Positions 6,922 to 15,437 of a DNA stretch of 51,808 nt are shown one piece after another. The DNA lies in NCBI GenBank assembly GCA_040901445.1, contig JBBDYQ010000023.1:8605-60412 (forward strand), given 5' to 3'. This DNA comes from Thermoleophilaceae bacterium. Lineage in GTDB: Bacteria > Actinomycetota > Thermoleophilia > Solirubrobacterales > Thermoleophilaceae. The translations under genes were made by a program, and so were the position numbers. Positions within the stretch are counted from its first letter, which is position 1, and the number at the start of each line of letters is the position of its first letter. Under the pieces are notes generated by a model. That model worked only from the letters and a program-made list of their open reading frames with translations, was not told the DNA's origin and did not search any database.

Positions 6922-8193
6922 TTGGACGACCACCTGCTGCACCTCATCACCATCCCGCTGTTCACCGGCGCGATCGGGTACGTGACGAACTGGAGCGGCG
7001 TGTGGATGCTCTTCTACCCCGTGCACTTCCGGGGCGTGCGGATCCCGGCGCTGCGCCCGCTCGTGCGCCTCCTCCCGCGCAAGGTGCAGCAGATCCCCGG
7101 CCTCGTCCACGGCGGCGTGGGCTGGCAGGGGATCATCCCCTCGCGCGCGGCAAAGATGGGCAGCATCGCGGTGGACAAGGGCATCGCGAAGCTGGGCACC
7201 GCCGCGGAGTTCTACCGTCGGCTGGAGCCGGACAAGATCGCCGAGCACATCCTCACCACCGCCCGCGGGGACATGCGCGAGGTGGTGGAGCAGATCATGC
7301 AGCGCGAGCACCCGCAGCTGTGGAACGACCTGCCGCCGCGCTTCCGGGAGGCCGTGCACGCGCGCGTGCAGCAGCAGCTGCCCGACATCGTCCGCGGCGT
7401 CACGGACCAGATCGGCACGCACGTGGACCAGCTACTCGACATCAAGCTCATGGTCATCCGCCACATCGACGCCAACCCGGCGCTGATGAACCGCATCTTC
7501 CTGGAGATCGGGCGCAAGGAGCTGCGCTTCATCGTCAACTTCGGCTTCTGGTTCGGCCTGCTGCTCGGCTTCCCGGTGGCGTACCTGACGGAGTTCGTGC
7601 TCCCCTGGTGGTGGGTGTTGCCGCTGTTCGGCGTGATCGTCGGCTACACGACGAACCTCGTCGGGATCCGGATGATCTTCGAGCCCGTGGAGCCGCGCGA
7701 GGTCCGCGGCTTCCTCATCCAGGGCCTGTTCCTGCGGCGCCAGCGCGAGGTCGCCGACGTCTACGCGAAGATCATCGCCGACGACGTCGTCACGCTCAAC
7801 AACATCGGCCGGGAGCTGCTGCACGGCCCGCGAGCGGACCGGACGCGACGGATGATCGAGAGCGCCATGCGGCCGGCCGTGGACCGCGCGGTGGGCCGCG
7901 CCCGCGCCGCCGTGCGCGTGGCGGTGGGCACGCGCGAGTACGACGCCATCCGCGAGTCGGTGGCCACCGAGGCGGTGGAGTACACGATGACCCCGCTGGC
8001 CGACTCCGAGTTCAACCGTCGCCAGAGCGCCGCGGTGCGCTCGCTCATCTCGGCGCGCATGCGCGAGATGGCCCCGGCGGACTTCTCGGAGATGCTGCGC
8101 ACCGCGATCAAGGAGGACGAGTGGCTGCTCTACCTGCACGGCGCCGTGCTGGGCTTCGGCGCGGGGTTGGTGCACCTCGCGGTCTTCGGGTGA
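6922..8193 (+). CDS. DUF445 family membrane protein
   Basis: The 423-residue protein opens with a hydrophobic segment carrying GAIGYVTNWSGVWMLFYPV. The same signature is repeated near residues 240-260 (VIVGYTTNLVGIRMIFEPV), the internal duplication typical of DUF445/YheB-like proteins. A second hydrophobic stretch is at about 208-245, and a C-terminal one (LHGAVLGFGAGLVHLAVFG) ends the protein; the parts between are amphipathic helices. The start is TTG, supported by GAGGGAG at normal spacing. The family's function is unknown; members are anchored in the cytoplasmic membrane. It is convergent with the small gene at 8317. Confidence 0.88.
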   Translation: MDDHLLHLITIPLFTGAIGYVTNWSGVWMLFYPVHFRGVRIPALRPLVRLLPRKVQQIPGLVHGGVGWQGIIPSRAAKMGSIAVDKGIAKLGTAAEFYRRLEPDKIAEHILTTARGDMREVVEQIMQREHPQLWNDLPPRFREAVHARVQQQLPDIVRGVTDQIGTHVDQLLDIKLMVIRHIDANPALMNRIFLEIGRKELRFIVNFGFWFGLLLGFPVAYLTEFVLPWWWVLPLFGVIVGYTTNLVGIRMIFEPVEPREVRGFLIQGLFLRRQREVADVYAKIIADDVVTLNNIGRELLHGPRADRTRRMIESAMRPAVDRAVGRARAAVRVAVGTREYDAIRESVATEAVEYTMTPLADSEFNRRQSAAVRSLISARMREMAPADFSEMLRTAIKEDEWLLYLHGAVLGFGAGLVHLAVFG

Positions 8194-8316
8194 CGCCCTC
8201 CTGGTGTCCGCGCCGGGAAGGGGGCGCGGTGCCAGTTCAGCTCAGATCGCGATGTGGCCGGCGTGCACCGTGACGAAGGTCGGGTTGTGCGGGTGCTCGG
8301 CACGTCCGGGGGTACT

Positions 8317-8634
8317 TCAGGCGCGGGCCCAGCCGCGGCCCGCGAGCGCGGTGGCGGCGCGCATGTCCGACAGGGTCTTGTCCCCGGTCGCCACGAGCAG
8401 TCGCGTGGCACCCTGAACGGTCTGCTCGCCGGCGGCGCGGGCCACCGGCCGGATCGTCCCGATCAGCATCTCGAGCAGCACCTCCGCGGGGGGCTCGCCG
8501 CCGAACGCGTCGTCCGGGAGGTCATCGAGCAGGCCGCTGAGCAGGTCGCCGAGCATGAGACCGGTTCGAAGCAGCGTCTCGACGAACTCGCGGACGTGAT
8601 CGTCCTCCCCGGCGGGCGTGAATGAAGGTCGCAT
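8317..8634 (-). CDS. Hypothetical protein, 105 residues
   Basis: An acidic, mostly helical small protein with leucine-rich segments (FVETLLRTGLMLGDLLSGLLDDLP) and no recognised domain, signal peptide or membrane helix. It begins with ATG after only a weak purine stretch. Its codon composition and GC-rich third positions match neighbouring genes, which supports a real gene. It is convergent with the DUF445 gene. I do not recognise a function. Confidence 0.6.
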   Translation of the reverse strand: MRPSFTPAGEDDHVREFVETLLRTGLMLGDLLSGLLDDLPDDAFGGEPPAEVLLEMLIGTIRPVARAAGEQTVQGATRLLVATGDKTLSDMRAATALAGRGWARA

Positions 8635-8959
8635 GCCCAGTCAAGACCCGCGGGCCGAGGGTTCGCCCCCTGGCCGGCGCGCCCGCGCTGCGAACATCCG
8701 AGCGGTGCCGGCCGACATCCCCGCCCATGGGTTCCCTCATGACCTCGACGGTCATCTCGCGCTCGCGTGGATGGGGGAGGACATTCCAGGGCTTGAGCGG
8801 GGAGTAGGGGACGGTATCTGAACCCCGCGTTCCGCGAACGGATCCGGCGCCTCCACGGGGTGCTCCATCCGGGTAGCGGATGACCCAGGGCTCTCGCGAT
8901 GCGAAAAGCGCGGCGGCGTCGCCGCTTCTCTTCCGCGGGCCGGTCAGACGCTCGCTTAG
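8635..8959. other. Intergenic region with one hairpin, no supported gene
   Basis: Between the small gene at 8634 and the dehydrogenase remnant at 8960 I see no open frame with coding character. The only structure is the hairpin at 8910-8932. The region may be degraded sequence next to the insertion-element remnant. Confidence 0.5.
8910..8932 (+). terminator. Candidate intrinsic terminator
   Basis: GCGGCG and CGCCGC form a 6-bp GC stem around a 4-nt loop, followed by TTCTCTT, a modest T-rich tail. It could serve the plus strand, but no complete plus-strand gene lies directly upstream. Confidence 0.3.
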
Positions 8960-9195
8960 TCCAAGCTCGCGAACGCAAGCTTCGCCCTGGGATTGAATCG
9001 CCGCCTGCGCGCCGCCGGCTCGCCCGTCAAAAGCGTGCTCGCGCACCCGGGCTACTCCGCCACGAACCTCCAGAGCACCGGACCGACCGGAATGATGAAG
9101 GCGCTCTTGGCCGTGAGCAACCGCGTGGTCGCGCAAGGGGCCGAGCAAGGCGCGCTGCCGACCCTCTACGCGGCGACGGCCCCCGATGTCGAGGG
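8960..9195 (+). pseudogene. Short-chain dehydrogenase remnant (C-terminal part)
   Basis: The frame starting at 8960 reads SKLANASFALGLNRRLRAAG and later VLAHPGYSATNLQSTGP, the region after the catalytic YxxxK of a short-chain dehydrogenase/reductase of the retinol-dehydrogenase-like type. The alignable part ends at about TAPDVEG. An in-frame TAG lies immediately before the serine where the tyrosine should be, and the Rossmann half is missing. The 3' end of the family (usually GxxYIGPDG onward) is replaced by transposase sequence. So this is a fragment truncated at both ends, probably by the neighbouring insertion element. Confidence 0.65.
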
Positions 9196-10013
9196 GAGGG
9201 CGGCGCGGGTGGTTGCGCGACGCCAGGCGCCGGCTCGAGGAGCGGCGCGACGCCGAGGCCAGGCCGATCCCGCGCTCACGCCCCGAGCGGCTTGCCGAAT
9301 CGAAGCGCCGCCTGGAGGAGGAGCACGCCGTCGAGTGCCAGGCGAACGCGGCCTATGAGGACTACCGCGCGCGCGGGGTGATGAAGGACGGGCGCCGCTT
9401 CGGGCGGCCACCCAAGCCCTACCAGCCGCCTCAGGCGCCGGCCGGGAAGGTCAATCTGACCGACCCCGACTCGCGCAACGTCAAGACCCGGGTCGGCTGG
9501 GTGCAGGGCTACAACGCGCAGGCCGCCACCAACGACGAGCAGATCGTGATCGCCGCCGAGGTGACGGCCGACTCGCCGGATTTCGGGCACCTCGAGCCGA
9601 TGGTCACGGCCGCCCAGTCAGAGCTCGAGGCGGCCGGGGTCAGCGGCACCCCGGAGGTCGTGGTCGCCGATGCCGGCTACTGGCACCAGCAGCAGATGGA
9701 GACGATCGTCAACCGCGGCATCCAGGTGCTGGTCCCGCCCGACGCGAGCAAACGCAAGGGCGCCCGGCCGGGCTGGAACGGCGGCGCCTACGAATTCATG
9801 CGCCGAGTGCTCGGAACCGACCACGGCGGCGGGCTCTACAGCAAACGCCAAGCGATGATCGAGCCGGTGTTCGCGCACGTGAAGTTCAACCGACGGATCG
9901 ACCGCTTCCAACGACGAGGAAGATCCGCGGTCCGCTCGGAATGGCGGCTGATCACGGCCACCCACAACCTGCTGAAGCTCTACAAGCACGAAACCGCGCC
10001 CGCGACGGGCTGA
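9196..10013 (+). pseudogene. IS1182-family transposase, N-terminally truncated
   Basis: The roughly 270-residue reading frame matches the C-terminal half of IS1182-type DDE transposases. It contains GYNAQAATNDEQIVIAAEVT, the catalytic-region VVADAGYWHQQQME and the terminal signature KRQAMIEPVFAHVKFNRRID through EWRLITATHNLLKLYKH, with the conserved final Glu. The N-terminal half of the family, with the first catalytic Asp, is absent. The sequence upstream of about 9196 belongs to a dehydrogenase remnant. The copy is therefore dead. A TTTACGCAACAGCC sequence at about 10095-10108 could be the right inverted-repeat end, but no left partner is visible. Confidence 0.8.
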
Positions 10014-10197
10014 TCGGCCGCCCCGACCGCGACGACTTAACCGTCACCCACGCGGGTCGACACCGAGTCCACCGGCCGCCTCGCTGCAGCACCATTTACG
10101 CAACAGCCACCGCTGATTGCGATTACGCCCGGCGCAGGTGTCCGTCGCACTTGCCAGCCGGTGTTCCTGGGGCGAGTGGTCCAGGCACCGGGCGCCG

Positions 10198-11907
10198 CTA
10201 CCCCCGCTGGAAGGTGACGGACTGGCTGGCGCGGCCGCCGAAGTTCGGGTTGATGCCCTCGAAGGTGAAGCTCTGCGTGTCGCCCGGCGCGTCGAAGGAG
10301 GAGGAGAGCCCGTTCGCTGTGAGGCAGAGGCTGAGGTTCAGCGTGTAGGTCAAGGTCGCGTTCGGGTTCGCCGGCTGGTCGGTCCGTGAATCTATGAACC
10401 CGCCGCCGCCGCCGTTGAAGACGGAAGGCGCGGAGGTGGGCGGGCCGAGGTTCGGATCGCCCTCGGAGAACGCGGTCTGCGGGCACACATTCCCCGTGGG
10501 CGGTATCTCTACTGCGTAGGCCAGGCCGCCCACGTCCGTCCAGGTGCCTGATTCCCCAGTGTTTGGCTGAGGATCTTCCGCGATGCGCCGGCGCTGGGGT
10601 CGCCAGAACGTCAGGCTGACCTTCACTTCGCCGGTGTTCGGATCGGCCTTGACGGGGTACGGGTTATCGAGCGCTCCCGGGTCGCCCGGGCTCTCCGGAG
10701 TGCCGCTCGCGACCGGGTACGAGACTGTCACTGGAGGCTGTTGGCCGTCGCTGAAGGAAACGAGCGCCGGCACCGTCGCGAAGATGTATCGCTGCGTGGC
10801 GAGGTACGGAGCGCAGGAGGCGCTCTGCGGCGGGCACTGGCCCTCGGGAACGCCCGTGGCGACCCACTGGATCAGCGTGTCGCCGGTGCCTATCTGGGTG
10901 CTCGTGGCGCCGTGCCGCAGTCTCACTCCCCCGCGCGAACCCGGTGGCAGCCCGGCCGGCGGTGGCGGTCCCGGCGTGAGCGTTCCGAAACCGTCGCCGT
11001 CGGCGTCGAGCTCGTCGGGGAAGCTCTTGATCACGGCTGGGCAGCAGAACGACTCGATCACGGTTCCGGTGGTCGGCGGGTTCCCGCTGGAGCAGTAGAC
11101 GAGGCCTTCTCGGGTTGGGGTTGCCGAATCGTCTGTTCCGCAGTCGAGCTCCGCAGAATCGCCGGCCAGGACATCGATTCCGAGCATCCCGAAGCTCGGC
11201 AGAGCGGCGTCGATGCTCGCGTCGCTGAAGACCGGCGCGCCGAGCGAGTTCCGCGGGTTGGCGTTCACGGTCTGCTCCAAGAAGAGAGTCAGGTCGGAGA
11301 AGACGTGAAAGGGGGGCAGGGCCTGAGCAGCACGGGCCGCCGTCGATCGGTCGACGTCGTCCAGGACCAGATCCCCGTCGTCGTCGATGTCGATCGAGTC
11401 GGGCACTCCGTCGAAGTCCACGTCACCCGGGATCCGCTCCCGCGGTGGCCGAGAGCGCACGCGGCCGAACTTCCCGGCGCCGATCGGGACACCCCTCCGC
11501 GCCCGCGCGCTACGTGTCGGGTCGATCCATTTCCTCCGAACTCTCCTCGAAACCCTGGCGTAGCCCCGGCGCACCCCGATCCGGCCGAGCTGCGCTCCGG
11601 ACCGGACGCCGACGATCGCGCGCCTTCCCCTGCTCGCGCGGCCGACGACGATGGGTCCGGCGTACTTGCCGTTCGGCGCCCGCAGGTGCAGGGTGACGCG
11701 CCCTGCTGGCGGCCTGAGTGTGAACCTGCCCCGGCTCGCTCGCACCGCCGCCGCCCTGCCGTCCAGCGCGAGTGCGATCACCGTGTAACCGGGCTTGCTC
11801 AGCTTCCCTGTGATGCGCTTCGGCGCCGCCGAGGCGGGCGCGACGACGGTGAGGACCGCAACAGATGTGGCCAGCCACGACGCGCCGACGCGGGTTTTTA
11901 GTCGCAC
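10198..11907 (-). CDS. Secreted protein with DxDxDG calcium-type motif; paralogue of the 33435 gene
   Basis: The 569-residue protein has a Sec signal peptide (cleavage near ASAAP, residues 24-29). A small beta-domain at 30-115 (TGKLSKPGYTVIALALDGRA...) resembles a carboxypeptidase-regulatory-like fold. A basic linker rich in Arg follows, then a thrombospondin type-3-like acidic motif at 162-184 (DFDGVPDSIDIDDDGDLVLD). The roughly 380-residue Cys-containing C-terminal region matches no family I recognise. The GTG start at 11907 is supported by GGAAGG 7 nt upstream. The whole architecture recurs in the gene at 33435-35075, so the two are paralogues. Function unknown; it is predicted to be extracytoplasmic and calcium-binding. 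Confidence 0.8.
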   Translation of the reverse strand: MRLKTRVGASWLATSVAVLTVVAPASAAPKRITGKLSKPGYTVIALALDGRAAAVRASRGRFTLRPPAGRVTLHLRAPNGKYAGPIVVGRASRGRRAIVGVRSGAQLGRIGVRRGYARVSRRVRRKWIDPTRSARARRGVPIGAGKFGRVRSRPPRERIPGDVDFDGVPDSIDIDDDGDLVLDDVDRSTAARAAQALPPFHVFSDLTLFLEQTVNANPRNSLGAPVFSDASIDAALPSFGMLGIDVLAGDSAELDCGTDDSATPTREGLVYCSSGNPPTTGTVIESFCCPAVIKSFPDELDADGDGFGTLTPGPPPPAGLPPGSRGGVRLRHGATSTQIGTGDTLIQWVATGVPEGQCPPQSASCAPYLATQRYIFATVPALVSFSDGQQPPVTVSYPVASGTPESPGDPGALDNPYPVKADPNTGEVKVSLTFWRPQRRRIAEDPQPNTGESGTWTDVGGLAYAVEIPPTGNVCPQTAFSEGDPNLGPPTSAPSVFNGGGGGFIDSRTDQPANPNATLTYTLNLSLCLTANGLSSSFDAPGDTQSFTFEGINPNFGGRASQSVTFQRG

Positions 11908-12142
11908 TCCGAGTCCTTCCGCCACCAGCCTACACCCGTTGTGTCCCTCCGCGAGTGGTCTGGTGGTCAGCGCGACACACCCCGACGGCCCGGCTCTTCG
12001 AGACGGGCTCCTCGCATCAGCCTCTCGCGAGCGGTGGGTGAGGATGACACGCAGTCGTGTGCTTCGCCACCGAACTCGCGCTCGCTTTCCCAGGGAAGCG
12101 GCACTCCCGACGGTTCGACAGCCCAATGCTTGCTTGCTTAGG

Positions 12143-12231
12143 CGGAGGGGGTGGGATTCGAACCCACGGGACCCCTGACGAGGCCCAACGGCTTTCAAGG
12201 CCGCCGCATTCAACCGCTCTGCCACCCCTCC
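12143..12231 (-). tRNA. tRNA-Ser (anticodon TGA)
   Basis: The reverse strand gives an 89-nt class II tRNA. It has acceptor GGAGGGG/CCCCTCC, anticodon stem GCGGC/GCCGT with loop CTTGAAA (anticodon TGA), a long variable arm and a T-arm GTGGG-TTCGAAT-CCCAC. CCA is not encoded. It lies 43 bp downstream of serS on the same strand. Confidence 0.95.
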
Positions 12232-12274
12232 GTGGCAGGGCGAGCGTAGCGCCGGCCCAACTGCGAAGAGGTGA

Positions 12275-13513
12275 CTAGGGCGCTCTGATCTCCGGCGGCG
12301 CGCCGTAGGCGTGCAGCACCTCCGGCACCGCGACGGTGCCGTCATCCGCCTGGTGGTTCTCCACGAGCGCGATGATCGTGCGGCCCACCGCCACCGCCGT
12401 CCCGTTGAGCGTGTGGACGTGCTCGACCGGCCCGCCGTCCGGCCGCCGCCGGATGTCGAGGCGGCGCGCCTGGTAGTCGGTGGTGTTCGAGCACGAGGTG
12501 AGCTCGCGGTAGCGGGCCTGGCCGGGGAGCCATGCCTCGAGGTCGTACTTCTTGGCGGCCGAGGCGCCGAGGTCGCCCACGGCGATGTTCACCACGCGGT
12601 AGGGGATCTCGAGCGCCTGGAGGATGGCCTCCTCGATGGCCAGGAGGCGCTCGTGCTCGGCGGGGGAGGCGTCCGGCGGGACGAACGCGAACATCTCGAC
12701 CTTGTCGAACTGGTGCACGCGGAAGATGCCGCGCGTGTCCTTGCCCGCCGCGCCCGCCTCGCGGCGGAAGCAGGGCGAGAACCCGGCGTAGCGGCGGGGC
12801 AGCGTGGCGGCGTCGAGGATCTCGCCCGCGTGCAGCGACGCCAGCGGCACCTCGGAGGTGCCCACCAGGTAGAGGTCGTCGTCTGCCACGCGGTAGATCT
12901 GCTGCTCGGTGTCGGGGAGCATGCCGGTTCCGTAGAGGGCCTCCTCGCGCACGAGCACGGGCGGGACCACGGGCTCGAAGCCCCGCTCCATCACAACGTC
13001 GAGCGCCCAACGCACCAGCGCGAGCTCGAGCAGCACGAGCGGGCCCTTCAGGTACGCGAAGCGCGAGCCGGACGTGCGCGCGCCGGCCTCCATGTCCACG
13101 AGGCCCCCGAGCAGCTCGAGGTGGTCGCGCCCCTCGCGCCCGGCCTCTCCCCACTCGCGCAGCACGGTGTCCTCGTCGGGAGCGCCGGGGTCGGGCAGGT
13201 TGGCGACGGACGCGAGGGCGGCCTGTAGCTCCTCGTCCACCTCCGCCACGGCCGTGCGCAGCTCCTTGACCCTGGCGCTGACCTCGCGCATGTCGGCGAT
13301 CGCCTCGGAGGCGTCATCGCCGGAGCGTTTGGCCTCCGCGATGGCGTCGCTCGCGCGGTTCTGCGAGGCCTGAAGGCCCTCGACCTCGGGCAGCAGCTCA
13401 CGCCGGCGCGCGTCAAGCTCCAGCACGCGGTCGAGCACCTCGGCGTGGCCCCGGCGGGCCAGTGCCGCACGGGCGGCGTCGGGATCGCGGCGGATCTGCT
13501 TGAGGTCGAGCAC
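12275..13513 (-). CDS. serS: Seryl-tRNA synthetase
   Basis: The 412-residue protein has the expected length. It has the N-terminal antiparallel coiled-coil arm that grips the long variable arm of tRNA-Ser (about residues 25-105). The class II catalytic core carries the TxE serine-binding loop (VGTSEVPLASLH, about 218-228), motif 2 (FSPCFRREAGAAGKDTRGIF, about 245-264, then VHQFDKVEMF) and motif 3 (NGTAVAVGRTIIALVENHQ). It charges tRNA-Ser in the cytosol. The start is GTG at 13513, 18 bp after the cytochrome c gene, so the two may share a transcript. The tRNA-Ser(TGA) lies just downstream, placing the enzyme and a substrate side by side. Confidence 0.96.
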   Translation of the reverse strand: MLDLKQIRRDPDAARAALARRGHAEVLDRVLELDARRRELLPEVEGLQASQNRASDAIAEAKRSGDDASEAIADMREVSARVKELRTAVAEVDEELQAALASVANLPDPGAPDEDTVLREWGEAGREGRDHLELLGGLVDMEAGARTSGSRFAYLKGPLVLLELALVRWALDVVMERGFEPVVPPVLVREEALYGTGMLPDTEQQIYRVADDDLYLVGTSEVPLASLHAGEILDAATLPRRYAGFSPCFRREAGAAGKDTRGIFRVHQFDKVEMFAFVPPDASPAEHERLLAIEEAILQALEIPYRVVNIAVGDLGASAAKKYDLEAWLPGQARYRELTSCSNTTDYQARRLDIRRRPDGGPVEHVHTLNGTAVAVGRTIIALVENHQADDGTVAVPEVLHAYGAPPEIRAP

Positions 13514-13531
13514 CGCGGGGCGGACCGCGGG

Positions 13532-13945
13532 CTACGGAGAGCCGGAGGAGCCGCCGCCCTCTGCAGCTTCCTGGCCCGAGTAGCGCTCGAGGAAGGCGGC
13601 CACCTTCTCCGCGTCCTCGCCGACGACGATGTTGGCGGGCATGATCGCGCCGGAGAAGCCGCCGTTGCGGATGGCGAAGAGGACGTCGTCGGCCTCGACC
13701 TTGCGCGTGTTGAAGTTCGGCCCGTTGGTGCGCTCGCCGCCGTCCACCTGGCCCTCGGGCTTGGAGCCGCGCGATGCCGCGGCGTCGAGCGTGTGGCAGC
13801 CGCTGCAGCGCTCGTTGAAGAGCTCCGCGCCCTCGCGCAGCGCCGTCTGGCTCTCCGGAACCTCGATCTCCTCGCCGCACCCGGCACCGACGGCGGCGAG
13901 GCCGGCGAGCGAGATGGCCAGGAGCGTCTTGGGGGCCCGGTGCAC
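13532..13945 (-). CDS. c-type cytochrome lipoprotein
   Basis: The 137-residue protein has an N-terminal lipoprotein signal with a lipobox ending at C23 (VGAGC). The single haem-binding motif is CSGCH at 47-51, with the probable axial Met at M102 (GAIMPANIV). The spacing fits a small class I cytochrome c (Cytochrome_CBB3 type). It would be a membrane-tethered electron carrier on the outer face. The start is GTG with no Shine-Dalgarno, only 23 bp from the divergent cupredoxin gene; a -10-like TAATAT lies 8 nt upstream, suggesting leaderless expression. The pairing with a blue-copper lipoprotein suggests a shared electron-transfer role. serS follows 18 bp downstream. Confidence 0.9.
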   Translation of the reverse strand: MHRAPKTLLAISLAGLAAVGAGCGEEIEVPESQTALREGAELFNERCSGCHTLDAAASRGSKPEGQVDGGERTNGPNFNTRKVEADDVLFAIRNGGFSGAIMPANIVVGEDAEKVAAFLERYSGQEAAEGGGSSGSP

Positions 13946-13953
13946 GGCGGCGC

Positions 13954-13960
13954 ATATTAT
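13954..13960. promoter_or_regulatory. Candidate bidirectional promoter core, cytochrome c / cupredoxin
   Basis: In the 23-bp gap the AT-rich block reads TATTAT on the plus strand (13955-13960, 8 nt before GTG 13969) and TAATAT on the minus strand (13959-13954, 8 nt before GTG 13945). Both genes lack Shine-Dalgarno sequences. One near-symmetric -10 region could thus start two leaderless mRNAs. Confidence 0.5.
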
Positions 13961-13968
13961 CCGGCGCC

Positions 13969-14364
13969 GTGCGACGCCACCTTCTCACGGTCTCGCTCGC
14001 CGCAACGGTCGCCCTCGCGGGCTGTGGAGGCGATGACGACGACGAGCCGGGCCGCACCGCGACCGTCGGCGTGGGGGCAGGCGTCCAGGTCGTCGGCGAC
14101 GAGTACTCGTTCGACCCGGAGACGGTGATCGTGCCGGCCCAGGGCGGCCAGGCGGAGCTCGAGATCACGCTGGTGAACGGGGGCGCCCTGGCGCACAACC
14201 TGCGCGTCTTCCAGGGCGGCGACGAGATCGGCGGCACGCCCACCTTCCAGGGCGGGGAGACGCGCAGCGGCACGGTCACGCTCTCGCCGGGCAGCTACGA
14301 GATGATCTGCACCGTGGGCAACCACGAGCAGCTGGGCATGACCGGCACCCTCGAGGTCCGTTAG
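13969..14364 (+). CDS. Plastocyanin-like cupredoxin lipoprotein
   Basis: The 131-residue protein has a lipoprotein signal with the lipobox Cys at C19 (ALAGC) and an acidic spacer of Asp residues. A cupredoxin domain follows (about 35-131). The type 1 copper ligands can be placed as H76 (LAHNLRVF), C114, H119 and M124 (MICTVGNHEQLGM). It would be a membrane-anchored one-electron carrier outside the cell. The start is GTG at 13969, without Shine-Dalgarno and probably leaderless. It is divergent from, and probably functionally linked to, the cytochrome c gene. Transfer from or to a terminal oxidase is plausible, but none is in this window. Confidence 0.9.
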   Translation: MRRHLLTVSLAATVALAGCGGDDDDEPGRTATVGVGAGVQVVGDEYSFDPETVIVPAQGGQAELEITLVNGGALAHNLRVFQGGDEIGGTPTFQGGETRSGTVTLSPGSYEMICTVGNHEQLGMTGTLEVR

Positions 14365-14464
14365 AGGACTTCGGCGCCTCCCGCAGAAACAAGGGTCGCT
14401 CCCGGCGGCGGCCGTGACGACCCCTCTACAGACGCGACGGACATGCGCCTTGGGTCGTCTCATT

Positions 14465-14489
14465 CGGCGGCGATTGATGGTCGCCGCCG
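14465..14489. other. Perfect 9-bp inverted repeat upstream of ku
   Basis: CGGCGGCGA and TCGCCGCCG flank a 7-nt loop in the 200-bp gap before ku. There is no T-rich tail, so it may be a weak terminator for the cupredoxin gene or an operator/mRNA structure for ku. Nothing else is seen in this gap. Confidence 0.4.
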
Positions 14490-14564
14490 GGGCACCCCCT
14501 CCTCCGTGCAAGGCGCGCTGCAACACTCCACACCAAGCGCGCGCCCTGTCACACTCACTCGTCT

Positions 14565-15437
14565 ATGCGCGCAATCTGGAAGGGCACGATCTCCTTCGGG
14601 CTCGTGAACATCCCGGTCGCCCTCGGGATCGCCACGCAGCGCTCGGACCCGAAGTTCCGCACGCTCGACGCCGAGGCGCTGCAGCCCATCAAGCAGCAGA
14701 TGTTCTCCCCCGCGCGCGGCGAGGTCATCTCCCGCGACGACACGGTGAAGGGCTACGAGTTCTCCAAGGACCGCTTCGTGGTGCTCAGCGACGAGGAGCT
14801 CGACAGCGTGGCGGTGGAGCGCCGCCGCAGCATCGACATCCTCGGCTTCGTGGAGGCCGGGGACGTCGACCCCGTCTACTACGACCGCACCTACTACCTC
14901 GAGCCCCAGGACAACGCGGACAAGCCCTACGCCCTCCTGCTCGAGGCGCTCACCGAGACCGGCAAGGCCGCCATCGGCAAGCTCGTGCTGTCGAGCAAGG
15001 AGCACCTCGTGCTCCTGCGTCCCGCCGGGCGCACGCTGGCCATCGAGCTCCTCTTCTACCCCGAGGACGTGCGCTCGAAGGCCGAGGTCGAGGAGCGCAT
15101 GGAGGGCGTGAAGACCACGAAGGCCGAGCTGGAGATGGCGAAGCAGCTCGTGGACAGCCTCACCGAGCCGTTCGACGCCAAGGCCTACGAGAACGAGCAC
15201 AAGCGCGAGCTGATGGCGCTGATCGAGCGCAAGCAGGCGGGCGAGACGATCGAGATCGCGCCCGAGGCGCCCGCCCAGGCCGAGCCGGTGCCCGATCTCA
15301 TGAGCGCGCTGAAGGCAAGCCTCGAGCAGGCCAAGGGCGACGACGGCAAGCCGGCCAAGAAGCCGCGCGCGAAGGCGGGCTCCAACGGGTCCGCCAAGAA
15401 GGCGCCGGCCAAGAAGCGCGCGAAGTCGAAGTCCTAG
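14565..15437 (+). CDS. ku: Non-homologous end-joining protein Ku
   Basis: The 290-residue protein begins MRAIWKGTISFGLVNIPVAL, the diagnostic start of bacterial Ku. The Ku core continues through KGYEFSKDRFVVLSDEELD, YYDRTYYLEPQ and the HLVLLRPAGRTLAIELLFYP segment. Bacterial Ku forms a homodimeric ring on DNA ends and recruits LigD. The last roughly 30 residues are rich in Lys and Ala (KKAPAKKRAKSKS), the extended basic tail that helps DNA binding in many actinobacteria. No ligD gene is in this window. There is no clear Shine-Dalgarno before the ATG. Its stop overlaps the stop of the convergent gene in a CTAG tetranucleotide. Confidence 0.96.
   Translation: MRAIWKGTISFGLVNIPVALGIATQRSDPKFRTLDAEALQPIKQQMFSPARGEVISRDDTVKGYEFSKDRFVVLSDEELDSVAVERRRSIDILGFVEAGDVDPVYYDRTYYLEPQDNADKPYALLLEALTETGKAAIGKLVLSSKEHLVLLRPAGRTLAIELLFYPEDVRSKAEVEERMEGVKTTKAELEMAKQLVDSLTEPFDAKAYENEHKRELMALIERKQAGETIEIAPEAPAQAEPVPDLMSALKASLEQAKGDDGKPAKKPRAKAGSNGSAKKAPAKKRAKSKS

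Noticed and set aside
9186-10013. Intact short transposase starting at GTG 9186
   Set aside because: The family has an additional N-terminal half with a catalytic Asp that is missing, and the upstream sequence belongs to a dehydrogenase remnant.
14400-14520. Riboswitch upstream of ku
   Set aside because: A strong hairpin exists (14465-14489) but no recognisable riboswitch consensus, and ku is not a usual riboswitch target.
14565-15437. NHEJ operon with LigD
   Set aside because: Only Ku is present; no ligase, polymerase or phosphoesterase domain genes are in the window.
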